A stretch of DNA of 64,000 bases from Erigeron canadensis (Eukaryota > Streptophyta > Magnoliopsida > Asterales > Asteraceae), in NCBI RefSeq assembly GCF_010389155.1, contig NC_057763.1, positions 37,306,645 to 37,370,644 of the forward strand, read 5' to 3'. Below, in pieces: positions 1 through 10,212 of the stretch. Each line of letters begins with the position of its first letter. Position 1 is the stretch's first letter. The position numbers and the translations under genes were made by a program. The notes below the pieces were generated by a model, which was given only the letters and a program-made list of their open reading frames with translations, did no database searches and was not told where the DNA came from.

Positions 1-22
1 TTTTTATAATATAATATAAATA

Positions 23-239
23 GATGAATAGATGGTAACCAACTCTTCGTAGAATAGTTGACCACCAACTGCCATTTTTTAGGAGCAACTTGGGTTCGAA
101 TCTTGTCAGAAGCAGAATTGAATTTAAGTGGTTGAATTACCTTAACACTATCTCTGCTGGGGGTTATGTGGGTACCAATTCGGTACATGAGATCAAACGG
201 TTCCTATCAATCTACCGTTTTTTGATGAATAGATGGTAA
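23..239 (+). mobile_element. tRNA-derived SINE with 16-bp target-site duplication
   Basis: The element body is 39-223. It is flanked by perfect 16-bp direct repeats GATGAATAGATGGTAA at 23-38 and 224-239. A Pol III B-box-like sequence (GGGTTCGAATCTTG) lies near 102-115, preceded by an A-box-like stretch close to the start, and the element ends in a run of T. A length of about 185 bp, the internal promoter boxes, the oligo-T tail and a long duplication are the hallmarks of a plant SINE. The family was not identified. Confidence 0.75.
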
Positions 240-1379
240 TATAGACGCGGCAAACTTTTGCTTCATATATCCTGTTAAAATATTGCTAACCATATAATAT
301 TTATGGAAAATGATTGATCAACCTAAAAAACAACATAATGATCAACCTAAGCACATGATGATGACATTTGACATAATCAAAGGAAGAGATTGGGAGACAG
401 AATGAGTGGATTATACTTGTCATGTGATAAACGTTTCAGGTTGATTATTAGGTTGATTTGTTAGGTTGATATCATTATTTAATATTTATTTCGAAAGACC
501 GATACACTACTCAAAACAAATTGTAAAAGCACATAATTTCTAACAACTAACATGGTGATGAATTATTACAAGTTCATCGGCCAAAAAGAAATAATAAAAA
601 ATCACATAAGCTGTCTTGCTCAACCTATGCTTTTACAATCTGTTTTTTTATTCTATGTTACAAAACATCAATGCGGAAAAGACCAAAGGGGCCAGTAAGA
701 TCCAATCACATAGTACATACATTTATCTAAATAATATATGTAAAAAGTAGCAAGTATATAAAAAATACCAAATGTCTTGCTCAATGCCATTCCCCACAAG
801 GCCACAACTTAGATCCAGAAAGATAAACAAAAATAATACTATACAATAAGTCATATGTGCATATAAATAACAATACATGCATATAGATATTTCCTAGATT
901 AAACTTATCTATGTCAAACATTATAATTGTCCTGGTATGTTTAGGTTTATTGTTTCTTTTTCCTATGGCCGACAACTCACAAGAATCACATCTTACTTTA
1001 TAACAACTAACAACAATAATAATACTCCGTAATTCGTAATTATATATATATATATATATATACTTTTTTATAAAAAAATAGCATTCTCTCTCATACAATA
1101 CATAGTGAAGTTATATTTATATCCTCCTTATTCCATACCCTTGTAACACACACAACCGACCCTGAAACACACACTACTCACCTTTATTAGTATATGTATA
1201 ACATTGCGATTTAAACATGTTTCATTCGAGAAAAATAAATAAGTATACATCAGACAATTTTTTAAAGTCAATTATAGTTTCAGCGGATATTATGCTATAA
1301 TTATAGCCTTAAGAATAACAACTAAATCATTAGCAAATCCTTAACAAACTTATAAACATAAAGTTACAAGTAATATGAT
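240..1379. other. intergenic, no gene recognised
   Basis: AT-rich sequence with a short TA microsatellite near 1042-1061. Open frames here are short and low-complexity. Nothing coding is supported. Confidence 0.6.
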
Positions 1380-1529
1380 AAAGCTATGAACAAATATAAA
1401 CACAAGAAAAACACCCTCACGCTATATACCTTTCTCTCAAATTTTATTTATGGTTAAAGCTATGAACAATTATAAACACAAGAAAAACACCCTCACGCTA
1501 TATGCCTTTCTCTCAAATTTTATTTATGG
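1380..1529. repeat. tandem duplication, period 76 bp, two copies
   Basis: The segment starting AAAGCTATGAACAA at 1380 recurs at 1456, with only a few substitutions over about 74 bp. It is a local tandem duplication 3' of the J20 gene. No function is apparent. Confidence 0.8.
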
Positions 1530-1932
1530 GATTGTCTAAGTTAACAACAAATAATTATCTGCTGTTTCACCTCACACATTTAGAAAGGGGGTTGAGTTTT
1601 TATTTCATCACCGGGGAAAATTGATGTGAGGACAGGGGACTAATGTTTGCGGTATATAACATTTTCCCTTTATTTATATCTTTGTATTTTAAGGAGTGGC
1701 TAATATTTACACCCTTAAACAGAAACAGAAGTGATATTAGTACCACAAAAAGTGATTTATGTACCACACTATATAACTTTTATAACATACTGAACATGTG
1801 TGTGGTAAATATACCAGATGTTGTGGTACAAATATTAGTTCCTGAACAGAAAGTTACTAAAGTTATAGATAAACAAAAGTTATTAAGTTATATAATATAC
1901 ATAAGTTATTAAGTTATCCAACGAATAAGGCC
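1530..1932. other. 3' flank of J20, no gene recognised
   Basis: AT-rich sequence downstream of the minus-strand J20 stop, probably holding its 3' UTR. An 89-residue open frame at 1643-1912 has no domain, no family resemblance and biased composition. Confidence 0.5.
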
Positions 1933-2595
1933 TTAACCCGACCCGTTATAAACACTAGATGATGCATTTCGTTGCTTCCGGATCCGGGCTGCCCATGACA
2001 TCCCCCTTTCCGGGTTCACCTTGCTCCGTCGGGTCAACTCTGATATTTGTTCCGACCACGTCTCCTTCCACGCCTTCTTATCTTCGGACCTCGGGCCAAA
2101 CCGGGTACGTTTCTTACCCGAAAAAGCCATGTGCAATCCCTTCATAGAATTATCGTACATAAATCTAGCTTCCGGGTCGGATAAAGTTTCATAAGCTTCT
2201 TGTACCCGAATAAACTTGACAGTATACTCTTCGGCCCTATCAGGAGGTGACACGTCAGGATGGTATTTTAGTGCCATTTTTTTATAAGCTTGTTTGATAT
2301 CAGATAATGTTCCAGATTCAGTAATACCAAGTAAGTCATATAATGTTTCATTTTGTGGCAAAGATTCTATGCAAACATTGCTGTTTGCTGTGGTTGCTGA
2401 TGCTTTAGTGGATATTCTGTATGTACGAATATTAGTATTAGTATATATAGATATATTATTCTTATTATAATTACTATGGGTTTTGTTGAAAGGGAATGAA
2501 AGATGAGGATAATGAAGAGGAGATGAGATAAGTTGTTGTTTGTTTGATGGGGTTAAGAGCGATTGAGCGGTAGAAGGAAATGATTTGGAGTTCAT
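1933..2595 (-). CDS. J20: chloroplast J-domain co-chaperone, J20 type
   Basis: A single-exon 220-residue protein. The first ~70 residues are rich in Ser, Thr and Asn and poor in acidic residues, as expected for a plastid transit peptide. A J domain follows at about residues 84-149, with helix II (DIKQAYKKMALKYH) and the diagnostic HPD tripeptide at 112-114, which stimulates Hsp70 ATPase. It lacks the Gly/Phe region and zinc-finger domain of type I/II DnaJ, so it is type III. The C-terminal tail, with a WxxRIRKQR stretch, resembles Arabidopsis J20 (At4g13830, about 197 residues). J20 is known to hand damaged deoxyxylulose 5-phosphate synthase to stromal Hsp70; transfer of that role to this gene is inference. 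The start is the first ATG after an oligo-A leader (oligo-T on the plus strand, 2596-2610), about 70 bp downstream of a TATA box. I see no intron. Confidence 0.9.
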   Translation of the reverse strand: MNSKSFPSTAQSLLTPSNKQQLISSPLHYPHLSFPFNKTHSNYNKNNISIYTNTNIRTYRISTKASATTANSNVCIESLPQNETLYDLLGITESGTLSDIKQAYKKMALKYHPDVSPPDRAEEYTVKFIRVQEAYETLSDPEARFMYDNSMKGLHMAFSGKKRTRFGPRSEDKKAWKETWSEQISELTRRSKVNPERGMSWAARIRKQRNASSSVYNGSG

Positions 2596-2666
2596 TTTTT
2601 TTTTTTTTTTGTGTTGAGTGTTGATGATGTCGTGAATGTGAGTATGAGGTGTGTATGCGTATCTAT

Positions 2667-2673
2667 CTTTATA
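2667..2673 (-). promoter_or_regulatory. TATA box of J20
   Basis: On the minus strand the sequence reads ACTATAAAGAT, about 72 bp upstream of the J20 ATG, which is a normal plant TATA-to-ATG spacing for a short leader. Confidence 0.6.
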
Positions 2674-2699
2674 GTGGAGGGACAGGTGAGTCGTGTCAA

Positions 2700-3932
2700 A
2701 ATATTATTATTGAGAGGCGGGGTACATATCAAAATTTTAAAATCAATATTTTAAGTAAATCTACTTTGTTGTTTCTAGACGGTTTTTTTTTTCCTTTTGG
2801 CGGCTTAATTGTGGGCTAGTATTAAAATTCCTTGCCCATAAGGACTCGCCCAACGCGATTCGTTCTCAACATTTTCTGAGTGTATTCTTGATAACGCCAT
2901 TGGCATCGATATATTCTGGAGTCATTTTTTAAGAAAATGTATCAAAGTTTTCTGGTGAAAACATGAAAGAAAACATATGTGAAGCCAAATACATTTTCAA
3001 CCAATAATTCCAAGAAAGAGTTTGATTATCTAAAGATATAAAAAAATATTTGAGAAAGAAGTAAGAAAGAGGTGAAAAAATTATATGGTTGGTAGTGATA
3101 TTTTATGAGATATAAAATGATAAAAAGATCACGTGGTGATGATGTGACAATGAGAAATAAGAGAGAAAGAAGTTACGATTGGGAGAGGTCTTAGACCATT
3201 GCCTTAAAATATATTTTTGAAATAAAAAAAAAACCTCGCCCTTGAAGCTATATATAGTTGGCACACTAGACAACTCTGTCTACATAAACATCTTCTCTTG
3301 CTGGAAGTGATAACCGACAATAGAATCGGTTAAATGCTAAAAATATAACTACAAACATGAGTTGCGATATTAATATGACTCACAATAAAACAGAAAGCTA
3401 GGGATTCCCTCAAGTTGTTTCCAACTTAATCAATCAAGTTGAAAACAATTTCATAATTGGATTGAAATCAAGAATGAAGATTTAAAGATGGACTTTGAAT
3501 CTTGACCTTTTATCTTAGTTTAAGAGTCAAGATTTGGCTAACATAACTAGTCATGTTAGCCAACTTGAGAGAATCTTCTCCCCAATAAAACACCATGAAT
3601 TCAACACATTTTGCTCTGTAAGTACACAATTTGTTTTGTCTATATAAACATTCATTAAAAATTAAAAATTTTAAGGAAGCCAAACCCCCTTTCTACCTTT
3701 CATAGTTTATCCCATGATAACAATTGTTCAGTGAACGCACATGGAAAATGATAATTCAACCTATCTCATATGTATAGATTTAAATTAATTCTCTTTATTA
3801 ATCTTACTTCTTATTATTATTATTTTTTTCATATATCATCATCTTATAATTAAGTTGATTTTTAAACATATAAATTAAGTTAACTATCATTATCCAACGT
3901 ACATGTATAGTATTACTAATATATATATATAG
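2700..3932. other. intergenic upstream of J20
   Basis: AT-rich sequence with no supported gene and no element whose ends I can define. Confidence 0.5.
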
Positions 3933-4322
3933 GGTAACATTCCGGTGAGAACCGTCTTAAAATAAGAACGGTTAGAACACTTAAAAAACATCATTTTGAT
4001 GCATTAAAAGTCCATAAAACTAACATAGTGTTTATCTAATTATCATTATTTAAGTGTTTAACAACACATTGGCCTGTCAAAATCAAGAAAATCATGTTTT
4101 TTGTTTTGTGCATCCATCTTGGATGCATATTCTTCAAAACGATGCATCCACCAAAAATGTGATTTTTTCGATTTTGACGGATCAATGTGTTGTTAAACAC
4201 TTAAATAATGATAATTAGTTATGCACTATGTCAGTTTTATGGACTTTTAATGCATCAAAATGTAGTTTTTAAGTGTTCTCATTTGTTCTTATTTTAATTT
4301 TGTTCTCATTTGATTGTCACCC
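3933..4322. mobile_element. foldback (long inverted repeat) element
   Basis: The left arm starts AGGGTAACATTCC and the right arm ends GATTGTCACCCT. The reverse complement of the right half follows the left half through about 190 bp, sharing CATTTTGATGCATTAAAAG and TTTAAGTGTTTAACAACACA, so the 390-bp element can fold into one long hairpin. It sits in a TA microsatellite, which hides any target duplication. A non-autonomous DNA transposon is the best reading; the superfamily is unresolved. Confidence 0.75.
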
Positions 4323-4611
4323 TATATATATATATATATATAAGACATGTCTTGTATTTAATTGGAGACAAATAATGCACTCAACTATGAGTCTATGAGT
4401 ATGTTTGAATTTACATTCATTTCTTTTAAAATAAAGATAAAACATTTAAAACTTTATGCATTAAAAAACAATTAAATTTATATATTTTATACTTAATTAC
4501 ATCATTTTAAGTGTCAAAACGGAATACGTCTTGAGTATATCTGTTTCAAAGTTATAAATTTTAGTTTTCGACAAAATAATGGAAATATGGATGCATCCGT
4601 GTATTAGTCTT

Positions 4612-4835
4612 AGGCTATCTTCAACGCTAAGGACGCTATTAGGCGTCATTGATCTGTCACATCATATTCTTACATATCCTAACATATCCTTTTACCTCTA
4701 ACTAAAAACAAAAATGTATTAAGTAAGGACAAATAAAGGCATGCTTAAAAAAAATCTTTAATTTTAGACAAACTTCAACGGCAAATGATATTGAAGGGCA
4801 CCTATGGACACCTAAGGCAGGGCGGTCTCTGAGAA
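4612..4835. mobile_element. copy of a DNA-transposon-like repeat shared with 42032-42626
   Basis: The left end (GGCTATCTTCAACGCTAAGGA) and the stretch ACATATCCTTTTACCTC match the reverse complement of the element ending near 42626, including a downstream AACTAAAAACAAAAAT. The right boundary is estimated. An oligo-A run of about 22 bp follows at 4841-4862. Confidence 0.5.
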
Positions 4836-4862
4836 CGACAAAAAAAAAAAAAAAAAAAAAAA

Positions 4863-6050
4863 CAAGGCAAAAAGAAAATAACAGGTCCCTAATTTTTTTT
4901 GATAAATTCATCATTCATTAAATCAAGTGACAACTAAAGAAAATTAGCAAACAATTACAAAGAAACTACATAGATATGGTATATATAATATATTTATGAG
5001 CAATGCTACATTCATGAACAAAATTTTACAAACACATGTGTCATCAATAACCACAAATAAAGTTATATGCATTTTCTCTTTCTTGATTCACTTTTCTTTT
5101 TTTATTAATTTACATGAGTTTGTAAATATTGTTAGTAGACTTTTTGTTTAATGTTGCAGCAAATAAAAGAATATACCGACTATAGTCTACAACTTACATA
5201 TACGGACTCATAAGTTAATTGGTTTGATTCATATATTGGCCCCCCTTCAATATTGGGCCCAAAGCTCATGCCTATCTTGTCTTGCCTTAAAGTCTGACCT
5301 AAGGATACCCAAAGGTATCCTATTGGAGATAATTTTATTTCGGATATGAAAAATAAATATATTAAAAATAGTGTTTTGTTACTTTGACTTTAAAATGTTC
5401 TATTACTCGTATAATTTGTAATTAACATATTACCCATTTGTTTTCAGGATGTAGACGGTACTATACTAATATAATAATACCAAGAATCAAGTGGATCTCG
5501 ATAGCTATGTAAACCAACCAGTGTTGTATTTTATGGCATGATATATACTGAAACAATTTTTAAAGCTTTTGTGGTTAATCGAAGATAATACAGTACTTTT
5601 TTTAAAGCCATATAGTCGCGTAATAACGGGCAACTGGATCGTGTATCATGTGGCTACGATTATAAAAAAAAAGGCTTAGATTCTCTATTAGATTTCATTA
5701 TCTTAATTAATATCGTCTTTCAACTTGACTCAATATATAGTTATTTATCGTAGCGGATAAATTCTTTATTAAGCTTCAATGTCGTTTTAATTGTTAGTCC
5801 AAGCTCCTCATACATGTCTTTCTTTGATTTGGGTTTTAACAAGAAAGTTAGGTCTTGGTTAAAGCACCTCGACGGGTAATAATATGTACGGAGTATATCG
5901 TTATTTTTGGCTATGCGTTATTTATCATCAATTTATGCATTAAGATGATGTAAATGTAAAAAGTAACAATTATATCCAATCCTAACTTTCACGAGGTATA
6001 TGACTAATATGAGTGAGATGAGATATAAATTGCTTTAATGATACCCAATA
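4863..6050. other. intergenic, no gene recognised
   Basis: AT-rich sequence without a convincing open frame or defined element ends. Confidence 0.5.
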
Positions 6051-6726
6051 TTGTAAACCGTTTTTTTTTTAACATTAAAAAACAGGATTTTATTAATATG
6101 AACTCTAGCAAGGAGTTAGAAGATACATACAAGAAACACGAAATTACAATATAACATTAGAAATTGAAAATATTCTATTGGGACCAAGTAATTTTGAATG
6201 AAGTTGATCTATTGGAAAGCCATAGAAAGCTAGTTCCTTTAAGTTCCTTGAAAGCAAAACGAAAGGAAGATTGTTTATTCAAGAAGATGTATTTGTTCCT
6301 AGTTTTCCATATGATCCAAAGGTATGCTAGAATAACAAGTTGGCCCGACTTTCGCTTGAAAGGGGTTTTGTACCAAAATGAGAATGACAGAAAAGAAGGT
6401 CTCACATGTTAAGTGGTTTGCAGATAGAAACACGACACCAGTTTAGCAAGTGACTCCATAGCAGGTCCGCAAATGGGCAGTGAATGAAGAGATGCTGGGT
6501 TGTTTCAAGGTGTATGTTGCACAATGAGCAGAGAGGCGAAGAGACCAGAATGTTCCTACTTGAGAGTTGATCCGTCGTTGGGAGTCGTTCTATTTCAATA
6601 CGCCAACTAAGTAAATTTACCTTGAGAGGGGCGAGTTTGTTCCATGGAAAAATCCATCTCTGAGGCCCAATCGGTGTGCTTTAAAGTCGAGAATAAGTGA
6701 TTTGACAGAGAAGGATTTGTAAACCG
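6051..6726 (-). mobile_element. 5'-truncated LINE (zf-RVT fragment) with target-site duplication
   Basis: The 10-bp direct repeat TTGTAAACCG at 6051-6060 and 6717-6726 brackets the insert. The oligo-A tail reads as ten T at 6061-6070 on the plus strand. Translation of the minus strand, with frame breaks, gives the zinc-binding region found at the C terminus of plant LINE reverse transcriptases: WNKLAPLKVNLLSWRIEIER, then SPLCSLCNIHLETTQHLF, then a WxxLLNWC stretch and a later LWIIWKTRNKYIF. Only the last ~650 bp of the element is present and it is frameshifted, so it is a dead 5'-truncated copy made by target-primed reverse transcription. Confidence 0.85.
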
Positions 6727-8274
6727 GTTAGTTTCAAGAGGACCTCGAGTCATTTTGTTTGAGATAAGGATTTAATTCTTGACATTCATTTTCAAAATAA
6801 AAAGGTGACTTATCTAATCCGACCGGACTTGTTGACATGATGTGAATGCGATAGCACATATCAAAAAGTATTTTATTGATAAAATTAATTGTATATACAT
6901 CATTCTCCTATTCAATCGTAGACATATGTTAGGAAAATGTTGTAATGTAGATAACAACTTATGTTAGATGTACTCATTTTGCATTTTTGCTGATACTGAC
7001 TACAACTTTTATGTTCATGCTTTGTTCTACTATTGATTTCCGTCATTTCCGATCAGATTGCATATTTCGTTTCAGGATTAAACTTCGATTGCATTCGTTA
7101 ACATAATCAACAAGCTGCTAGTTCACTTTTATGGTCCTTGACTCTTCCTTAGTTGCTTTGTACCGTTTACCTAATATCTTTGTCGATTTCCATTTGTGTC
7201 CCCTCCCCCACTCATGTTTCTTTAACATTAAAATATTAAAAAGTAAATAACTAGTAGTCTAGTACATTTTAAGATGCTTAGTGTTTAACGTTAGTTATGA
7301 AGTTAAACATTGTTAAACAACATCTTCGAAGTAGTTAGGATTTTAAAAACAATCATAAAATATATATGGGGAAATGTCAGGTAAAATATGCAGTAACTAT
7401 CTTTAATAAAGCAGGGAGATTATGTAAAATTCAGGGGAGGTTATATAAAATTCAGGGGGGATGCATGTTTATCAAATTTAAAGGTTTAATTTATAACTTT
7501 TTTTAAAGTAACAGTACCTAAGCTCAGATAAAGTCTGCAGTACGAATCATTATCCTAATATATATTGGTTAATCCACATACATTTGAATAAAAAAACTCA
7601 CATTTTGCATTAATCCGAAAAAAAAACGGAAAACTCCGACCAATTGTCTTTGACTACTTAATTAATGTGACAAGATGTAAACGGTAAATTTAAACTAGTG
7701 GCTAATATTTCGAAAAACCTATCATAACGAGTACCATTTGTATAACTAAATGTCAACTTAATGAGAAACGTTAGTTGTTCTTACAATTTAATATATGATA
7801 CAATATTGAATGAGATATGCTCATATAGAGTTACATGTTGATGTGGGCCTAGATGCAAATAGCAATTCTCTTAATTAAACGAATTCTGGTTTTAAGTGTT
7901 TAACATAGCCACTACGCCACATGGCTAGTTATGAATTTGTCGGTTGTGTGAACTTTGGATAAGAATAGAAAAAGTATGCAACATCAGCGAAAGGAAAAAG
8001 TCAAAATTTGTGGCGTCGACCTTTATGTCTTTTTAGTTTTACCCCCGTTTATTACACCATCTGCAGTTCATTCTCAATTTTAAACTATTTTTAGTTTTCA
8101 AGTACGTACTTTGAATGTGGGTGTATCTATTTTCAATTTTTTTTGAAATTACGTTCTCATTGCTCATGCCATTGTACGTTATGTTTAATTTGTTATAACT
8201 TAGAAGTGTGTATATAGGGGGAAAAAAAGTTGAAAATAAGAGGTCTCGCCTTGAGTTTTTCACATTAAACTCTA
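6727..8274. other. intergenic, no gene recognised
   Basis: AT-rich sequence. Short near-duplicated phrases (TATGTAAAATTCAGG and TATATAAAATTCAGG, 7420-7460) suggest degraded repeat DNA. No gene is supported. Confidence 0.5.
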
Positions 8275-8662
8275 TCTATAATATATTATATAGTAGATTT
8301 CCCAATATAAAATTTTAAATTTCAACATTTACTTTTCCAAAATGCTTCTTCTATCAATTCTATATTACCAAATACCTTTTCTCTCTCTTCAAATCTCAAC
8401 CAATCATCTTTTTTTTCTCCCCTCCATAAATCATTTACTCTTCCAATTCATTCAAAAATTTTTATCTCACAAATCGTACATCGATAAATTATAAAAATTA
8501 TATAGGTGTTCTTAAAATTTCATTAAAGATGTCATTCGATATACTTTCGACGAATTTTTAAATCCGAGGGCGGAACCCGTACGGTTAAGACCTTTGGCTA
8601 TCACACTTTATGACCTATCATCCCACCATCTCAACGCCGCAACGCGCGGATACTTACTTTCG
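8275..8662 (+). mobile_element. Helitron-like element (non-autonomous)
   Basis: The 5' end fits A|TCTATAATATATTATATAG and the 3' end reads CGCAACGCGCGGATACTTACTTTCG|T. The body resembles the element at 32801-33268 in reverse complement, sharing a TCTCAACCAATCATC-type block, a ATCGATAAATTATAAAAATT-type block and a GGGCGGAACCCGTACGG-type block, so the two are members of one family. It has no coding capacity. The 3' terminus CTTTCG departs from canonical CTRR. Confidence 0.6.
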
Positions 8663-9605
8663 TATCTCTAATATTTCAATTTAAATACCATGTCATCAAT
8701 AATATTAAGATACAAAGACATTATGTTAAATTAAAAAAACAGTTAATTTCATTAGTAAAAAATTACAATCACAATGATCATAAGTACATTAATATGGTAA
8801 ATATTAAAAAACACAAAAGAAAAGTTTAAAAAATGTTCCTTTAATTTGTTCTTGAAGAAATTTTACAACGAAATATGTGTGAACAAATTGAGATGGATTA
8901 TCAAGTATTCTTTGAACACTATTGTGAGAAGGTCGGTATTACGGGCACCAAACGAACGGATAGATATGAAGTTATTTAGTGTATTTTGTACTCACCGTTA
9001 GATATACGTACAAACTTAACAGGGCATGTACTTAACGATTGCTAAAGCATAATTGGTCAAAAAGAAATACTTTACTTCACGTCAAGTATTTAAGCTAACA
9101 TAAAAGTAAGCTACACAAATTATTAAAGAGAGCGCTATATATGAAAAGGAACTAATTAATTCCCTTTACACACTTTATAGGTTGTAACTTTTCAAAATCA
9201 ATTATTACGACGCCAAATTTTTTTAACGGCTTACATAAAGCTTAAATATATCCAGTGGCGGAGCACCTGCCATGAAACCCAGTTTAATTAATACGGAGTA
9301 CACAATAGTTATCGCCTTATATTTGATTTTAAAATAATCACATAGCCCCCCTCAATATAATTCACCCAGGACCTCCAGTAATAGCAGGTGGCAACAAAAG
9401 ACAGAATTTCCTTTGGCATCATTGGTTGTTTGATTAGTTAACAAATTTTTATTATTAAAAAGATTTCAATGTATTTATTTCTCTTCCATATTCATTGCAA
9501 TTACATGCGAAAGTGTTATAACTTTTCCTTATATTTTAACGGCCTCTTTTTATTCAATTTTAATAGTATAGTATATAGTATATTATTAATAATATTAATA
9601 TTATA
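8663..9605. other. intergenic, no gene recognised
   Basis: AT-rich sequence; no gene or bounded element is supported. Confidence 0.5.
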
Positions 9606-10212
9606 GTGTTTAAGTCCGTCACGGATATTCTCAAAATATATATCAAAGGTAAATATCAAAATAATAAGTAACAAAACAGATTGATAAAAAATAACACATA
9701 AACAAAATAAATTTAAAATAATAAACCCTTTTATAGTAGAAGAAAAAGTCATAATCAAACTATAATTGACAACAAACTAAATTAAAAAAAATGAAAAATA
9801 ACAATAACATAACAAATATCAAACAATAAACAAACACAAACAAAATACCAATAATAAAATTAAAGTGATATAAAAAACACTGTATGTTTTTTTTGTTGAG
9901 AAATTTTTTTAACTTGATTTGTTTATTAAAGATAGAAATTGTAATAATAATATGAATGAAGATAATTATTAAAAATTTAGCTTGTATATATAATAATTTT
10001 TTGGAAGAGCTTTAAAAATATTATATATGTTTAAAATCTAAAAAGATTTCTTTTAATAGAAAAAGATTTATGATTTAATATAATTATCTATTTATTTATA
10101 TAAAAAAAAAAAAAAAAGAGCTCTAGAGTACCTAGGAAATACATATAAGCTTAAAAATAGTTTTAAGAGGTGCTAAATGTACCGCCAATCTCCTCTTTTA
10201 GTTATAGTATAT
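9606..10212 (-). mobile_element. probable degraded Helitron-like element
   Basis: The minus-strand 5' side reads ACTATAACTAAAAGAGGAG and then a GGTACATTTAGCACC block, which recurs near 11075 and 19430. The other end carries CCGTGACGGACTTAAACACTA, similar to the terminus near 16250. Terminal bases have drifted, so both boundaries are approximate. The interior is strongly A/T-biased and non-coding. Confidence 0.4.
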
